This document shows, in pieces, positions 45,803 through 58,100 of a DNA stretch of 64,000 bases. Origin of the DNA: Bolinopsis microptera. Lineage: Eukaryota; Ctenophora; Tentaculata; Lobata; Bolinopsidae. The notes beneath the pieces were generated by a model. That model saw only the letters and a list, made by a program, of their open reading frames with translations. It did no database searches and had not been told where the DNA came from. The stretch covers positions 13,749,675 through 13,813,674 of the forward strand of contig NC_087076.1 in NCBI RefSeq assembly GCF_026151205.1. The letters run 5' to 3'. The translations under genes were made by a program, and so were the position numbers. The stretch's first letter is position 1; every line of letters begins with the position of its first letter.

Positions 45803-48800
45803 ATGGCAAACCCCCATTATGCCTCCCTGAGTGGCATGCCTCTTCCCCCCACCTCTTCCACTTCCTCTTCTGACAAACTGGAAACTATTTCTAACTACGA
45901 CACCGAGCCTACTCCCTCCTACTTCGATAAATCGGTTTGTTATTTATTTAGTGATAGTTTTATATTGTTGTTATATTATAGATAGAACTCCAAGCGATAG
46001 TAGAAATCGTTTTGATTTGAATTAAAAATGATATTGTTGAATTAAATTATAAAATTATACTTCAATCTAACAGGAACACGCTTCCGAGAAACACATATGA
46101 TAATACAAGTAATAACTAATAACTAATTACATCTGATAATAATAACTTAATAATAACTTATCACTAGTTACATCTGATACTTATTACAATAATTCCAGTA
46201 CTCGTACGACAAGTACATGGCGGAGTTCCCACGTGCACCTGGCTCACCCTCCAACTCCTCCCAAGTGGAGCTGCTCAGCCAGTTTGCGGACAGTAACTCC
46301 CACCAGAACCTCGAGCAGTTGCAGAGTGCCACAGGGTTTGGTGCTGGGTTGGTGTGTTTGTGCGCGGAGACTCTTGTGGGGTACCCCTTTATTGTGCTGC
46401 GTAGACAGTGTCAGGTTAGTCATCTCAACTTTGTTGCTGATTACCAATCAGTGGAGATTGTAGCTATTAAATTGTGGATACCTATTCTTATTAAAAATGT
46501 CTCATTGTTGAACAGAATTATATAAAAATAAGTTTAATTGGTTCTTATAAACTCAACAAACGTCACGGAAGTGGCATTTATCGCGCAGTATGATGATTAC
46601 GTTTTTAAAATTATTATTTACAATTATTCCCAATTATTTGATAAAAGTTATGCACCCAGGTAAACATGTGGTGCAAGGCAGCTGATCTGTCCCCCTACCT
46701 CATGCTCAAAGCCATCTACCAAATACAGAAACGACAGGGAGTGCCCGCTCTGTGGAAAGGTTTCATATTATCATGTTACTGAGAAATCACATTTTCTTAA
46801 TTAAGTCCCGTTATAACTTTGATTCGAGGAAGATGAACGCTTAGTTGGACTGATCTCTATGATCACTCTCATCCTAGTACTAGAATCCTCTGCAGTTCAA
46901 TGTTGTTATTATTGGTACCATGATAATATTGTTTACATTATCCCTGTTTACATTCAGGGTTCACGTGCCACATGATGATGGAGGGATTACAACTCACTAC
47001 TGATTCCTGTATATCCCACGTGACTCAGCTTCCTAAAGAGCTCCCTAGTTTCTCTGAAGGTTTGTTCTAGAGTTGGTTTTGTTTATGATTAACTTCATCA
47101 GATATCGATAAACAAAGTTGGCCTACAGTTCATATTTTAAAGTATCAATAATTAATGTCGATATAATCGTATTCAGAATATGCTCCCCTCCCGCCCCTCC
47201 TCACTCCCCGCCCCTCCTCACTCCCACACCCCTCCTCACTCCCCGCCCCTCTTCACTCCCCGCCCCTCCTCACTCCCCGCCCCTCCTCACTCCCCGCCCC
47301 TCCTCACTCCCCGCCCCTCCTCACTCCCCGCCCCTCCTCACTCCCCGCCCCTCCTCACTCCCCGCCCCTCCTCACTCCCCGCCCCTCCTCACTCCCCGCC
47401 CCTCCTCACTCCCCGCCCCTCCTCACTCCCTGCCCCTCCTCACTCCCCGCCCCTCCTCACTCCCTGCCCCTCCTCACTCCCCGCCCCTCCTCACTCCCTG
47501 CCCCTCCTCACTCCCTGCCCCTCCTCACTCCCTGCCCCTCCTCACTCCCTGCCCCTCCTCACTCCCGCCCCTCCTCACTCCCCGCCCCTCCTCACTCCCC
47601 GCCCCTCCTCACTCCCCGCCCCTCCTCACTCCCCGCCCCTCCTCACTCCCCGCCCCTCCTCACTCCCCGCCCCTCCTCACTCCCCGCCCCTCCTCACTCC
47701 CCGCCCCTCCTCACTCCCCGCACCTCCTCACTCCCCGCCCCTCCTCACTCCCCGCCCCTCCTCACTCCCCGCCCCTCCTCACTCCCCGCCCCTCCTCACT
47801 CCCCGCCCCTCCTCACTCCCCGCACCTCCTCACTCCCCGCCCCTCCTCACTCCCCGCCCCTCCTCACTCCTCGCCCCTCCTCACTCACGCACCTCCTCAC
47901 TCCCCGCCCCTCCTCACTCCCCGCCCCTCCTCACTCCCTGCCCCTCCTCACTCCCCGCCCCTCCTCACTCCCCGCCCCTCCTCACTCCCCGCCCCTCCTC
48001 ACTCCCGCCCCTCCTCACTCCCCGCCCCTCCTCACTCCCCGCCCCTCCTCACTCCCCGCCCCTCCTCACTCCCCGCCCCTCCTCACTCCCCGCCCCTCCT
48101 CACTCCCCGCCCCTCCTCACTCCCCGCCCCTCCTCACTCCCACAACCCTCCAGGTCTCACTCGGACCATGGGGTACGTGACCCTGAAGACTGTGTCCACC
48201 ATCGCCACCCTACCCATCCTCTCCGCTGTACTCCTAGACACGGTGCAATCTGAAAGTGCACGTGCAGAGAGCGCGACCCCCATGTCATGTCTCAAGGATG
48301 CTATTTATAGATTTACTGGTAGCGGCTCTTCTTATCAGTACCGTCTTCTCCTGCCTGTCCATCAACTAATCATACCTACAGGTTAGGGAATCCTTTAAAT
48401 ATGCTATTGCTATAATATACGTATTATATATTTATACGTAGTATAACTGCTAGTGTACCTATTCGGATAATTCTATTTACGAGATAATCCCTCATTTATC
48501 AGTTCATTGTGCATGGTTTCGGAGTATTTCATGTTGAAATACTTTGAAAACAAATAATTGACTATTGAGATGTTACCAGATATACCGTTACAGTTGTTTA
48601 TACACTAACCTGGGATCTGGTGGGTCACCTAGTCCACTCGTCCGTTTTAAAGCTATGTAAGATGCGACAAAACTCCAAACAGTCTGACAAAGACTCCAGA
48701 AGACAGCCCAATAATAATAAGCTGGTTTGTGCCTTGTGCCTTGTGGTTTGTGCCTTGTGGTTTGTGGTGCCTTGTTATTTAAAGTTCTCGCTTTTGTTTT

Positions 48801-49721
48801 CTTGCTCAATGCAGCAGCTACTCAGTTATGTCTCTTAAGTTTGGTAATTTTAAATTATAAACGTTACAAATCACTTTTGAATTGATCAATTACGCTATCA
48901 ATTATTAATTATATTGATTGCTAGTAATGTTAGTAACGATTACAATACCATTACAGACGGAGAGTATATGGCCTGAGTTACTAGCCGGAACAGTGCACTG
49001 TTTTGTGGCTGACCTCAGTCTTCTTCCCCTGGAACTCATCATGAACCGACTCCATCTACAGGTATCTACACTTAGGTTATCAGCCTCCATCTTCAGGTAT
49101 CTACACTTAGGTTATCAGCCTCCATCTACAGGTATCTACACTTCCTGAACTTTAAGATATCAGACGAAGATTAGGATAGGCACGTATGTTAAATTCTGTG
49201 CTTCTACCACAATTATCTATTGTGGCCAATCACGTTTGCAATTCAAATTTACATAAAATCTGATTACATAGTACCTACATACGATATGCAATTATGTATT
49301 TTAAGCTTTCCTGTAATTTACATTGATCTAAATGTAAATAGCCGTAACAAGGAACACTAGATTAGTTATATTATTGGCAAAAATAAAGCTAAGCAACACA
49401 TATATTGTTTGTTACAACACTATTACCCCACAATTAAAGAAATCTCCCCAGGGAACACGTGCAATAGTAGACAACGTGCTGGACGCCCAAAGTGTGATCC
49501 CCTACCAAGCAAGCTACAACAACGTTCAGCAGTGTGTGGAAGCGCTGGTAGACAGCGAGGGTGTGCCCTCATTTTGGAAGGGCTGTTCCGCTCTACTGCT
49601 CCAATATTCCACCAGGTTCGCTGTAGTGCACACTGTTAGAATCCTGCTCAAGTACATTAATAATTTTAGTGATAAGCCCAGTTTGGTACCCAATGATTCG
49701 GCCACGAGTTTGGAAAAGTGA
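45803..49721 (+). CDS. SLC25A46: SLC25A46-like mitochondrial outer-membrane carrier protein
   Basis: Eight exons, 45803-45934, 46199-46414, 46660-46759, 46958-47059, 48154-48381, 48594-48724, 48957-49061 and 49452-49721, all GT-AG and phase-consistent, give 427 residues (family about 418). The N-terminus is serine- and proline-rich without a presequence. Six carrier helices follow. Diagnostic blocks are FGAGLVCLCAETLVGYPFIVLRRQCQV, then VPALWKGFTCHMM, LLDTVQSE, LLPLELIMNRLHLQ and a final SFWKGCSALLLQYSTRFAV. The carrier PxDxx[KR] signature is degenerate, as is usual for this outer-membrane member. The family (Ugo1-related) acts in mitochondrial fission/fusion, cristae structure and ER-mitochondrial lipid traffic. 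Intron 4 ends in a 17-bp array and intron 7 begins with duplicated donors. Confidence 0.93.
47181..48146 (+). repeat. 17-bp pyrimidine-rich minisatellite in SLC25A46 intron 4
   Basis: About 57 copies of CCCCGCCCCTCCTCACT, with sporadic C/T changes and a few 1-base or larger deletions. It runs to within a few bases of the exon 5 acceptor, which itself looks like a modified unit (ACTCCCACAACCCTCCAG). Strong strand asymmetry: the minus strand has G runs every few bases. Since 17 is not a multiple of 3, long open frames appear in more than one frame; they are not proteins. Confidence 0.95.
49050..49143 (+). repeat. 35-bp tandem repeat spanning the exon 7 donor of SLC25A46
   Basis: The unit contains the last 12 exon bases CTCCATCTACAG plus the donor GTATCTACACTTAGG. 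Three copies place potential donors at 49062, 49097 and 49132. The second has CTTCAG in place of CTACAG. Confidence 0.95.
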
Positions 49722-50566
49722 AGACTGTTTTCATTTTCTTTATTGTATTCTTTTTGTTTGCTTTTTTGTGAACGAAAATAACGAAAGTTTTGCACGATCA
49801 AGTTCTGTTGACTTTGAGAGGATTTTACATTCATGAAATTCTTGGTTTGATAAAAAAATGTTTAACGTAATGAACTATATTTATAAATTCTTTTCATCAT
49901 GCGCTATCATCATGCACTTAAATGGATTATACATAATACGAATCTGTCTTTAGATGTATATTATCATTGTATGTAGATGAAAACTTATATTTTATTTTGA
50001 TAAATATTAAATTGTCCCTTTCGTTTGTTTCAGAATATTCTGAATCCCATGTGAGATAATGGTAAATACGAAACCGGGATACTGAATACGAAACGCGCGA
50101 AGTCAAAATAGTATTAAGAAGATCTTTCAGCGCACGCGCGCGACATGATTGACATATATTATATATAATATATAACTTTCTAAACTAGATATTGATTTTT
50201 ATATTAAAATATGTAATATATGTATATTTCGACCTATTATGCACTATATAAATCAAGAGGCTTGCATATAATGAACATATTGACACGGGTGCAGAGTTGA
50301 GTCTGTACGGAACCTAGTAGTTTCAGATCCTTGTTTAACTTGCCGTACAGCAAGGTCATCCACTACTTTAGCCCGGCGAGGCACATAACTCCCTCTACAA
50401 CTCCATGACAAATGTTTCATATATACTAGCCGAGTTCACAAGTTATATCCTTGTGTTTGAGAAGAGCTCGTTAGAACTGCTTCCTCTAATATGGCAATTA
50501 TAAAGCAATTTGACGGATGTTACTCGTCTAATAAATTTCTTCGAAGTAGCGCGCGCCGCTTTCTCG

Positions 50567-51180
50567 AAATATTAGTAGGGGGTGCACCATAAAAATAAAC
50601 TTGCTCGGATTTTAAAAATTTTTGTACCATAGTTTTCTAGAGACTGTGAGAATTTTCACAATACCAAATTTGTCATACCTTTTTGGAAAGATCAGCGAGT
50701 TTCGCCTAGGTGCCATATTTGATGGTGCGCGGCTTTTGGAGCAAAATTAGCTGTAAAAGTCGCGTAATTTGACCAAATTTGACCAAATTCGTTGATTTTT
50801 GTCGTATTATTTGGATATATCTTCAGTTCCTTGAATGAGATCATTCTGAAAATTGGCGACGACCTTCCAATAGGGCTTTCACAACTGTCCGAAAAATTTG
50901 GTGGATATCAGAGTTGATATAGTGATCAAAATGGGACGAAATACGCTGCTTTTACATTTTAGCTGTAACATAATGTCTGATGGTTGGATATGCTTTAAAC
51001 TTTTCGGACACTTTCCTTGTAAGTCTATGAGTAATCTTACCAATTTTTGTTGCAATCAGAGGTCGAGAAGGATACTTAATATCTATTTGTTTGAAGAAAA
51101 TTGTGCTGGCCGAAATTAGCGCTAAAAAACCATCCTACAGTCGGCACGCGCGGCTCACTGTCGATGGCGCACTACCTAAT
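50567..51180. mobile_element. Possible MITE with short imperfect inverted ends
   Basis: The left end ATATTAGTAGGGGGTGCACC and the right end GGCGCACTACCTAATATT are imperfect inverses. ATATTA next to each end could be a target duplication. No coding content is recognised. Tentative. Confidence 0.3.
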
Positions 51181-51461
51181 ATTAGCCAGAGGCAACTACA
51201 TACTGATTCAGATTGCTGATACGAAGTAGCGTGCGATGCGCGGGTTAGGTGACGGCAGACGGGGTGAGTTCATTAACAATTAACAATCAACAATGGACAA
51301 ATTGAAGTTTACTTAAGAGTTTTCGTTACCTAGCTTGCTAGTCTAATGCTCGCTACTTTCACGTATATGTGATATGCGAGAAGCTCGAAAAGCAAAAAGA
51401 ACGCAGTTTCGTCGCGTGACAGGTGGTATGGGGACCTCAGGCTATTATGTTCATAATGATA

Positions 51462-51582
51462 AACATAGAGATTCGGCGGAATGACAGGCTGAGCGCGACC
51501 CAGTAAGTGAGAGGTAAGATTTTCGTACATTTTTACTGGGCGGCGCTCAGCCTGTCATTCCGCCGAATCTCTATTCTATGTT
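51462..51582. repeat. Near-perfect hairpin with arms of about 45 bp
   Basis: CATAGAGATTCGGCGGAATG and ACAGGCTGAGCGC on the left pair with GCGCTCAGCCTGT and CATTCCGCCGAATCTCTATT on the right. The spacer is about 30 bp and there is a small insertion near the right outer edge. Probably a MITE; it abuts the satellite array. Confidence 0.8.
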
Positions 51583-51594
51583 AATAAATATTTT

Positions 51595-52560
51595 CACCAT
51601 TGCAGAAACCATTCTTGCGAGAGCATAAAAATAGCCATAGGGTTTAACCTAATAATTTAATAACCTGAAGTCTAAAGACTTTAAAACCATGCTCGATGCT
51701 ACTTAATTTAATAATTTGTACTATTTTAATACCCACGATGAACGCTTATCTCCACAGCTCCACTCAGAAGCTGAGATATCTTGAAATAAGTGCATCAATC
51801 GCTACTCGCGAGAGCGTAAAAATGGGATCTGACCTAATAACTCAACAACCTGAAGTCTGAAGACTTTGAAACTATGCTCTACCCCACTCTATATGATGAT
51901 TCGGACCATTTCAATGCCCAAGATGAGCGTTAAACTCCAATCAGAAGCTGAGATATCTTGAAATAAGTGCATCAATCGCTACTCGCGAGAGCGTAAAAAT
52001 GGCCGATCTGACCTAATAACTCAATAACCTGAAGTCTCAAGACTTCAAAACCATGCTCTACACTCTACCTCACTCAATGTGATGATTCTGACCATTTCAA
52101 TGCCCAAGATGAACGCTTAGCTCCAATCAGAAGCTGAGATATCCTGAAATATGTGCATCAATCGCTACTCGCGAGAGCGTAAAAATGGGATCTGACCTAA
52201 TAACTCAATATTATTGAGTTATTGACAATAACCTAAAGTCTGAAGACTTCAAAACCATGCTCTACCCCACTCAATATGATGATTCTGACCAGTTCAATGC
52301 CCAAGATGAATGCTTAGCTCCAATCAGGAGCTAAGATATCTTGAAATAAGTGCATCAATCGCTACTCGCGAGAGCATAAAAATGGGATCTGACCTAATAA
52401 CTCAACAACCTGAAGTCTGAAAACTTTAAAATCATGCTCTACCCCACTCAATATGATGATTCTGACCATTTTAATGCCCAAGATGAGCGCTTAGCTCCAA
52501 TCAGAAGCGGAGATATCTTGAAATAAGTGTGATAATTGTTACTCTCGAGACTGCTAGTAT
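51595..52560. repeat. Satellite array, unit about 180 bp, 5-6 copies
   Basis: Unit landmarks recur at 178-197-bp spacing: TGCATCAATCGCTACTCGCG at about 51791, 51968, 52154 and 52350, with degenerate versions near 51600 and 52528. Each unit also has ACCTGAAGTCTGAAGACTT and AAGCTGAGATATCTTGAAAT. The third unit carries a palindromic insertion (AATAACTCAATATTATTGAG). Confidence 0.9.
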
Positions 52561-53808
52561 AGTAAAATCGGATTTTTGGCGATTTCTCAAAAACTAAGTC
52601 TCTTAGGCCTTAAGTATCTTCATAGCATTAATATAAACATGCATCTTAGGCACATTTTGGTTCATGGCTGAGGTCTGTATCTCAATCAGAAGCCGAGATA
52701 ATTTATAGTGGGGGTCGCGATATGGGTGCGGTCAAAAAGGGCGTGATTCCGAGAAATGCCCCACTGGTGAAAAAGTGTACCCGAGTCAATTGTGTTATTT
52801 AGGGTCATATAAGTCGAATTACATCGAGAAACTTAGCGAACGTCCCAATGTGAGCAGGACTTTTGCCTGGTCCAGGATTACCAGGTACGTAGTCGTAAGA
52901 ACAATGAAACTGACTTTTATGTTATATTCCCTTTTGGCAAAGGGCATTCGATAATTATCTTTAGCCACAAAATGATACATCGATTTTGTTAGTGAGTAAG
53001 ATATTCATTCAAATCATTACAGAAAATTTATCGAAAACAAAACTCTAGTTATTCAATACCAACAATTCATTGCCAAAACTAGTTGTATTCTTAAAACATC
53101 ACACAAAGTATTCAAATCGAAATAATATTATATAGGGTAATATAACAACTTCATTGGAGTATGTAAAAGTTCTTAGTAATTTTCTAGTCAGGTGTGGAGA
53201 GCCAAAACCTTTCTGAGTAAAATTATATTAATCATACTATAAATAAACACCCGTAAATCCTTCATATCACCCTTGGTTGAAACCGTCTTTAGGTATATGC
53301 TACGGATTATTTTGCAGCAAATAAAAACATGGTCACAAGTTCACATATCAAATAGTAAAAAGAAATCAAATTAAAAATTTACGAAGCTCATTAGTAAAAA
53401 GTTGCACGACATATAACGTAAAATGAAACGTAATCAAATTGAAATGAAGAATGCATTTCCTCGAAAACGTTCATTTTATTTTCAGATGTCCACTTTTATT
53501 GAACATTTTCCCATAGTGAATGGAAATATACAACATAACATCAGCATAAGGCTTATTTAAATATTTACATCTCAAATGCCATTGCCACGACAAAGCACAT
53601 ACATTGGACAAACTTAACTCCGGCTGGCGAGAAAGAAAAAAAGGTGACAACTCAACAACTGCCAAGAGATTCATCAACTTGGTGCTGGTCTCTGACTCTC
53701 TTATCTACTTCAAGCTCATTTGAAAATCATTTTCGCGCGCAAAATAACTTCACCCTCGCCACCCCAGTCTCGTCCTTCAAATCTTAACAGAACAAATTCA
53801 TCGGGTTG

Positions 53809-54543
53809 TCACACCAGGTTACCGTTTTGTAATTTCTGTTGCACCAACTCTAGGATCTTTTCAGCGCATATTTCAGCACATTTAGCGGCGTGATGCTCAG
53901 CGGGAGTGTTGTTCAGGTCCTCGCTTGCTCCTCCTGCTGACGCCTAAACAAATACGTGTGTTTGTTAAAAGACACAGATTAAACAAATAAAAGCGATGAG
54001 GTCGGGGTAAAAAATTAACAGGGTGATTGTTTGACATTTGTCCTGCGATTTAATAAAAGTTTTTAGATAACAAATCTTTTACAATTACATATCTAGTTAG
54101 CTAATCTCACCATGTTATCAGAGGATTTGAGTCGTCTCTGAAGGTCTGCTAACATATCCTTGTAAACAAGGTTTAACTTAGACAGCTGATCATCTCTACT
54201 TGCTGACGGCTTCTCTGCTAAAATCTGAAAAAAATTCGCGTTATATTAAAAATACGCGTTATATTAGGCCTCGACGAGCATTAAAGTCAAGGAAGTTTCA
54301 AAAATAATGTACTCGTAGTTGTAGAAACTGACGTTCATAAGTCTTAATGTTACGTATTGTGGGGACTAAAATAAGAAACCTGCCTTTCTGGAAAGAACTG
54401 ACCTCATCGTATTTCGAGAGCGAATCTTTGAAAGCCGTGTGAAGGGACGTTATCTGATCAGGAGTATCTTTTTTCGGACCTGCTACTTCTTTCTTAGGTG
54501 CTGCTGCTTCTTTCTTTGTTTTCTGGGACATCGTATGGTTTTT
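53809..54543 (-). CDS. Unknown small coiled protein, or last exons of the 55161-63897 gene
   Basis: Exons on the minus strand: 54543/54531-54403, 54224-54111 and 53943-53809, GT-AG, phase 0. Starting at ATG 54531 it gives 125 residues. A lysine- and alanine-rich N-terminus (KTKKEAAAPKKEV) is followed by two amphipathic helices (ITSLHTAFKDSLSKYDE; LNLVYKDMLADLQRRLKS) and a short helical C-terminus. I do not recognise it. A polyadenylation signal on the minus strand lies near 53506. A strong acceptor (TTTTTTCCCATAG) sits 12 bases before the ATG in frame and phase with the donor at 55161, so this may be the 3' end of the upstream gene rather than a separate one. Confidence 0.55.
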
Positions 54544-55160
54544 CTATGGGAAAAAACTTTAGAGTTCAGTCGACAACAAACCAATTCCGAAAACTTTGAA
54601 CATATTTTGGAAAAAGGTTTTCCCAAATAATTTAGTGGAGAATAAAGGATCTCCACAAGTCCGATAATCGCCGATCTCCAGTCGCCTGAACGTCCACAAT
54701 TATCTTGGTTCAAGAGAGAAACACGAGAGAACTGTACTGGGAATAACATAGGAAGTAATTGTACAGTTTAACGGAACAACGTGTAAAATAAACACTGTAC
54801 CACTCAGTTACCAGGGTGTAACCGGAAACAGTGGACCATCAAAAGAAGCTCGAACAACCTAATTATATAATTATCATGCTTGGAGTTCACCAAGTTTTGA
54901 GATCACGGACAGTCGTGTAAAGTTTTTTGCAAAAAAACACAGAAATGCATTTTTTGGATTTGGGCAATAATTTCAAGCCCCTCCACAAATCGACAAAAGT
55001 GCGTTTTTGGCTTACCCCCTTCCCTCCTAAGTACGAGCATTTCTGTACCCTCTATAGATGCCATGATCCCCTACAGACAACTTTCCTCGTAAAATTGGTA
55101 TGTTAGTAATTTGATCAACTTAATTTTATTTAACCTTCAGGGCATGGGCATTAAGCTTAC

Positions 55161-58100
55161 CTTCGCAGCAGCTTTCTCAAGTTTCTCCTCCTTTTTTATC
55201 TCTTTCTTTTCTTCCTTAGTCTTGCCTCCAAATGCTAACTTTAACTTGTTCTTCCCCTTTACTTTACCAGCGGCTTTCTTATCTGAGGTGATCATTTTAT
55301 GCAAAATGACGAACTACCGTCGAGATACTTAGTTAGGTGTTAAACGTTAAAAATAAGATCTTGTTGTTGTTCAACTAAAATCGGCAGATGCTTGTGTTTC
55401 TGGGTGGTGCACGTTTATTTCTAATCAAGCTCCCTAAAATAACCAACATATTCTCCTGTATGGGATATTCTTTAATCTCATCCGCGTTACACCTGTCTCT
55501 AGATTCCAGTCTGCAAGATCTTGTTCATTGAAGTCACTCAATTCAAAATGATCAGACCATATTCGCGTATAGTTGGTCCTCATATCTCGCAGCCAAAGCC
55601 TTACGGCGTGCAGGGTGATCTCTTGGCACAAAATAATATTTCAAGAACTTTCTGTCCGACCGACTACCGGACTACTCTCTCTGTCTCCCTGAATCCTGTT
55701 AGAGCAATGTACAGGAAGATCCTCCAGATGGTTGGCTGGTCCGTTTCTTCTTCACAGTCGGCACCAGGTTACCATCAAACATGTGAGGTTGAAACAACGA
55801 ACAGGAAGTGAACTGCAGCATAACCCCCCCAGAAACAAGTAACAATCTCGAGTTGTGAGTACGTTACTCATCACTACACCCGCTTTCTTATATAAACATT
55901 AAATATTGTGCTTGTTGCTGCAGAAGTTGGAGTTTTCGAACCTAATTGTGGGCGTGGGCGCCCAGGGAACTCTAATTTGATCAGATTTTCTAGCAAGTAA
56001 CTAAAAGTAGTGATTTTAGTAACCACGAGGCTAACTTTTGTCTACATAATCTTTTTGGCTGGAGGCTATGGGGTCTTTAATTAATTCTATTTATTTGTGT
56101 CGCGTACAGTAAAAACACTCGCGTACAGTAAAAACACTCACCATCTTTCGCAGACTTGCTGAAACTCCTGCAGAAAATCATTTTAATGTAAATTTCTAGA
56201 GGGTAAAATCGAGAATTACACTGGATGTAAGGATTAGAAATGGGAATGAATAAAAAAGCAATGGTACACGATGAAAGTAAGATAAATTAAAACAGCAACA
56301 CAGGTGGACAAAGCTGCCTAGAAAGTTAACTTAGTAAGTTAATATGATCACCTGTCAGATGATGCTCCAGTTGATTCAGAAGCAGTTTTGGCCAGGGCCG
56401 CCATGTTCTTACCAGAGGAGATTTCCGTATCCGACTGGGGAGGATTGGGGTAAGATAAATTTAAGTAAACAAATCAAATCAGTATAGTTGATATCATGCG
56501 TTGCTGTTGGAAAGCTGTACCTATTGTCCCTGTATCAATTCAGTAGCAGGATTCAGCAGGAGGAGAAAATAATTTTTATAGAAAACAGAAGAATTTAATT
56601 TTGAAGGTTTCAGCAGATACTGCAATAAGCATAATATGAGCAATAATAACAAGGAAACATGTAAGATCACTGTGCTTTACACCAAATTTACACCAAATAA
56701 CTTCCGCCACTCACTTTGAGGTACTCTACCGAACTAGACGAAGTATTGTCGTCAATCTTGGCCAATTCTACCTTCAGAGATTTCACAGACACCGAGGATC
56801 TGCGACGAATAACGAAATCATCGTTGTCACATGACCCCGCGGAGGCTGATTTAAAAGCAGCTGAATCGGTGCTGGACAGGGAACCTCTCCGATCAGAGGG
56901 GAGTTCCTGGATTGTAACAGGAAGGTGAGGAACTCCCGGCTTTGAGCATGTTGGATCAACTCGGAGTTGGCGCTGAACTTCTCCTTCTTTTTGGCTAGAA
57001 TCTTGTTCTCGACAGCTTGCTGCACACAAAACATCAGACACACGAATAACAGTGATTTACAGTGAGTGAAAGATCAGTATCAGCGAGCGGTTTTTAACTC
57101 TATCACGAAGCCACCTCATATAATTCAGATCGTGATAAAATTATTACAAATTCAGTAAACATATTTTATCTTTTACTGCCCGCTGTTACTGTTGCTTCAC
57201 AGAATCAAAGGATAAAATCGCAAAAAGAAATAGCATTTAGAACAGAGTGCAGTGAAGCAAGATTAGCAATCACGTGCTTTACAAAAGCTTGCCAAACACA
57301 GAGTGCTGCAGAGACAAGAACCACGTGATTCACCACGTGACAAATCAGTTAACACGTGACGTTACAGTGACTTACCCTGACTCGGTCGGGAGATCCTGGG
57401 TTACTGAGCGGAGATGAGCCCTGATAAGGAGAGAATTACAGTGGTTACATAAACATATAAACATTTTGATAAAGTGTACTGTTTATATAGTGTTTATAAA
57501 TTGTTTTACTGGTTACACACAGTTCATTATTGTCAAATTCTAGTGCTTCCCTTTTATCAGTACCCTGGTTTTGTGCAACACACAACAAAGATAAACAGGT
57601 GCCTCTACCCTCTAGATGTGTGACCAAGTGTGTCACTAATACAATTGGTGTGTTTAGTTTGCATAATTCAACACTTGTCATGGGGAGATGATAAAGCTAT
57701 GTTTTACCACGTGACAGAGATAGAGAAGCCACAGAATAGCCACGTCTTTTAACACGCTATAATTAACTTGCATCACCTCCCTGATTGTTAAAAAGAATCA
57801 TAGAATACAGCTCTTCTTTGTTTTAAGTGAATAGTTAGTAAAACAACCCGAGAACCTTGTTAACTGGAGAGAGGTCTGGAAATAGTTTGGGATAGCAAGC
57901 AGCTTTGTAAAAGTTTCTCAGTGATAAAAATAACGAAAACGTGGTGTGTATTAAGCTCCGTTGTGGCAAATTCACAAATATAACCAAAACGAAACCATGA
58001 CATAGCATAGCTAGAATCTAGATACATATCACTGCTACTTATTAGCTAACAACTTCAGTAAATATTTCAATTTAAATCTGGTATGTAGCAACATCAAACA

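Larger units (their letters stand above)
49722..53480. other. Gene-free region rich in repeats
   Basis: No coding exon recognised on either strand. 49722-50540 is AT-rich with CG-rich islands (CGCGCG near 50095 and 50145). The repeats at 50567-51180, 51462-51582 and 51595-52560 are listed separately; 52560-53480 shows nothing I recognise. Confidence 0.5.

Noticed and set aside
47118-48386. Long overlapping open frames (422 and 357 codons) of proline/serine/leucine repeats
   Set aside because: They are read across the 17-bp intronic minisatellite; a repeat length not divisible by 3 and without stops keeps several frames open. The real coding part is only SLC25A46 exon 5 at 48154-48381.
54439-54630. 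Plus-strand frame at 54439-54630
   Set aside because: It overlaps the minus-strand exon at 54403-54543, which has better splice signals and codon content.
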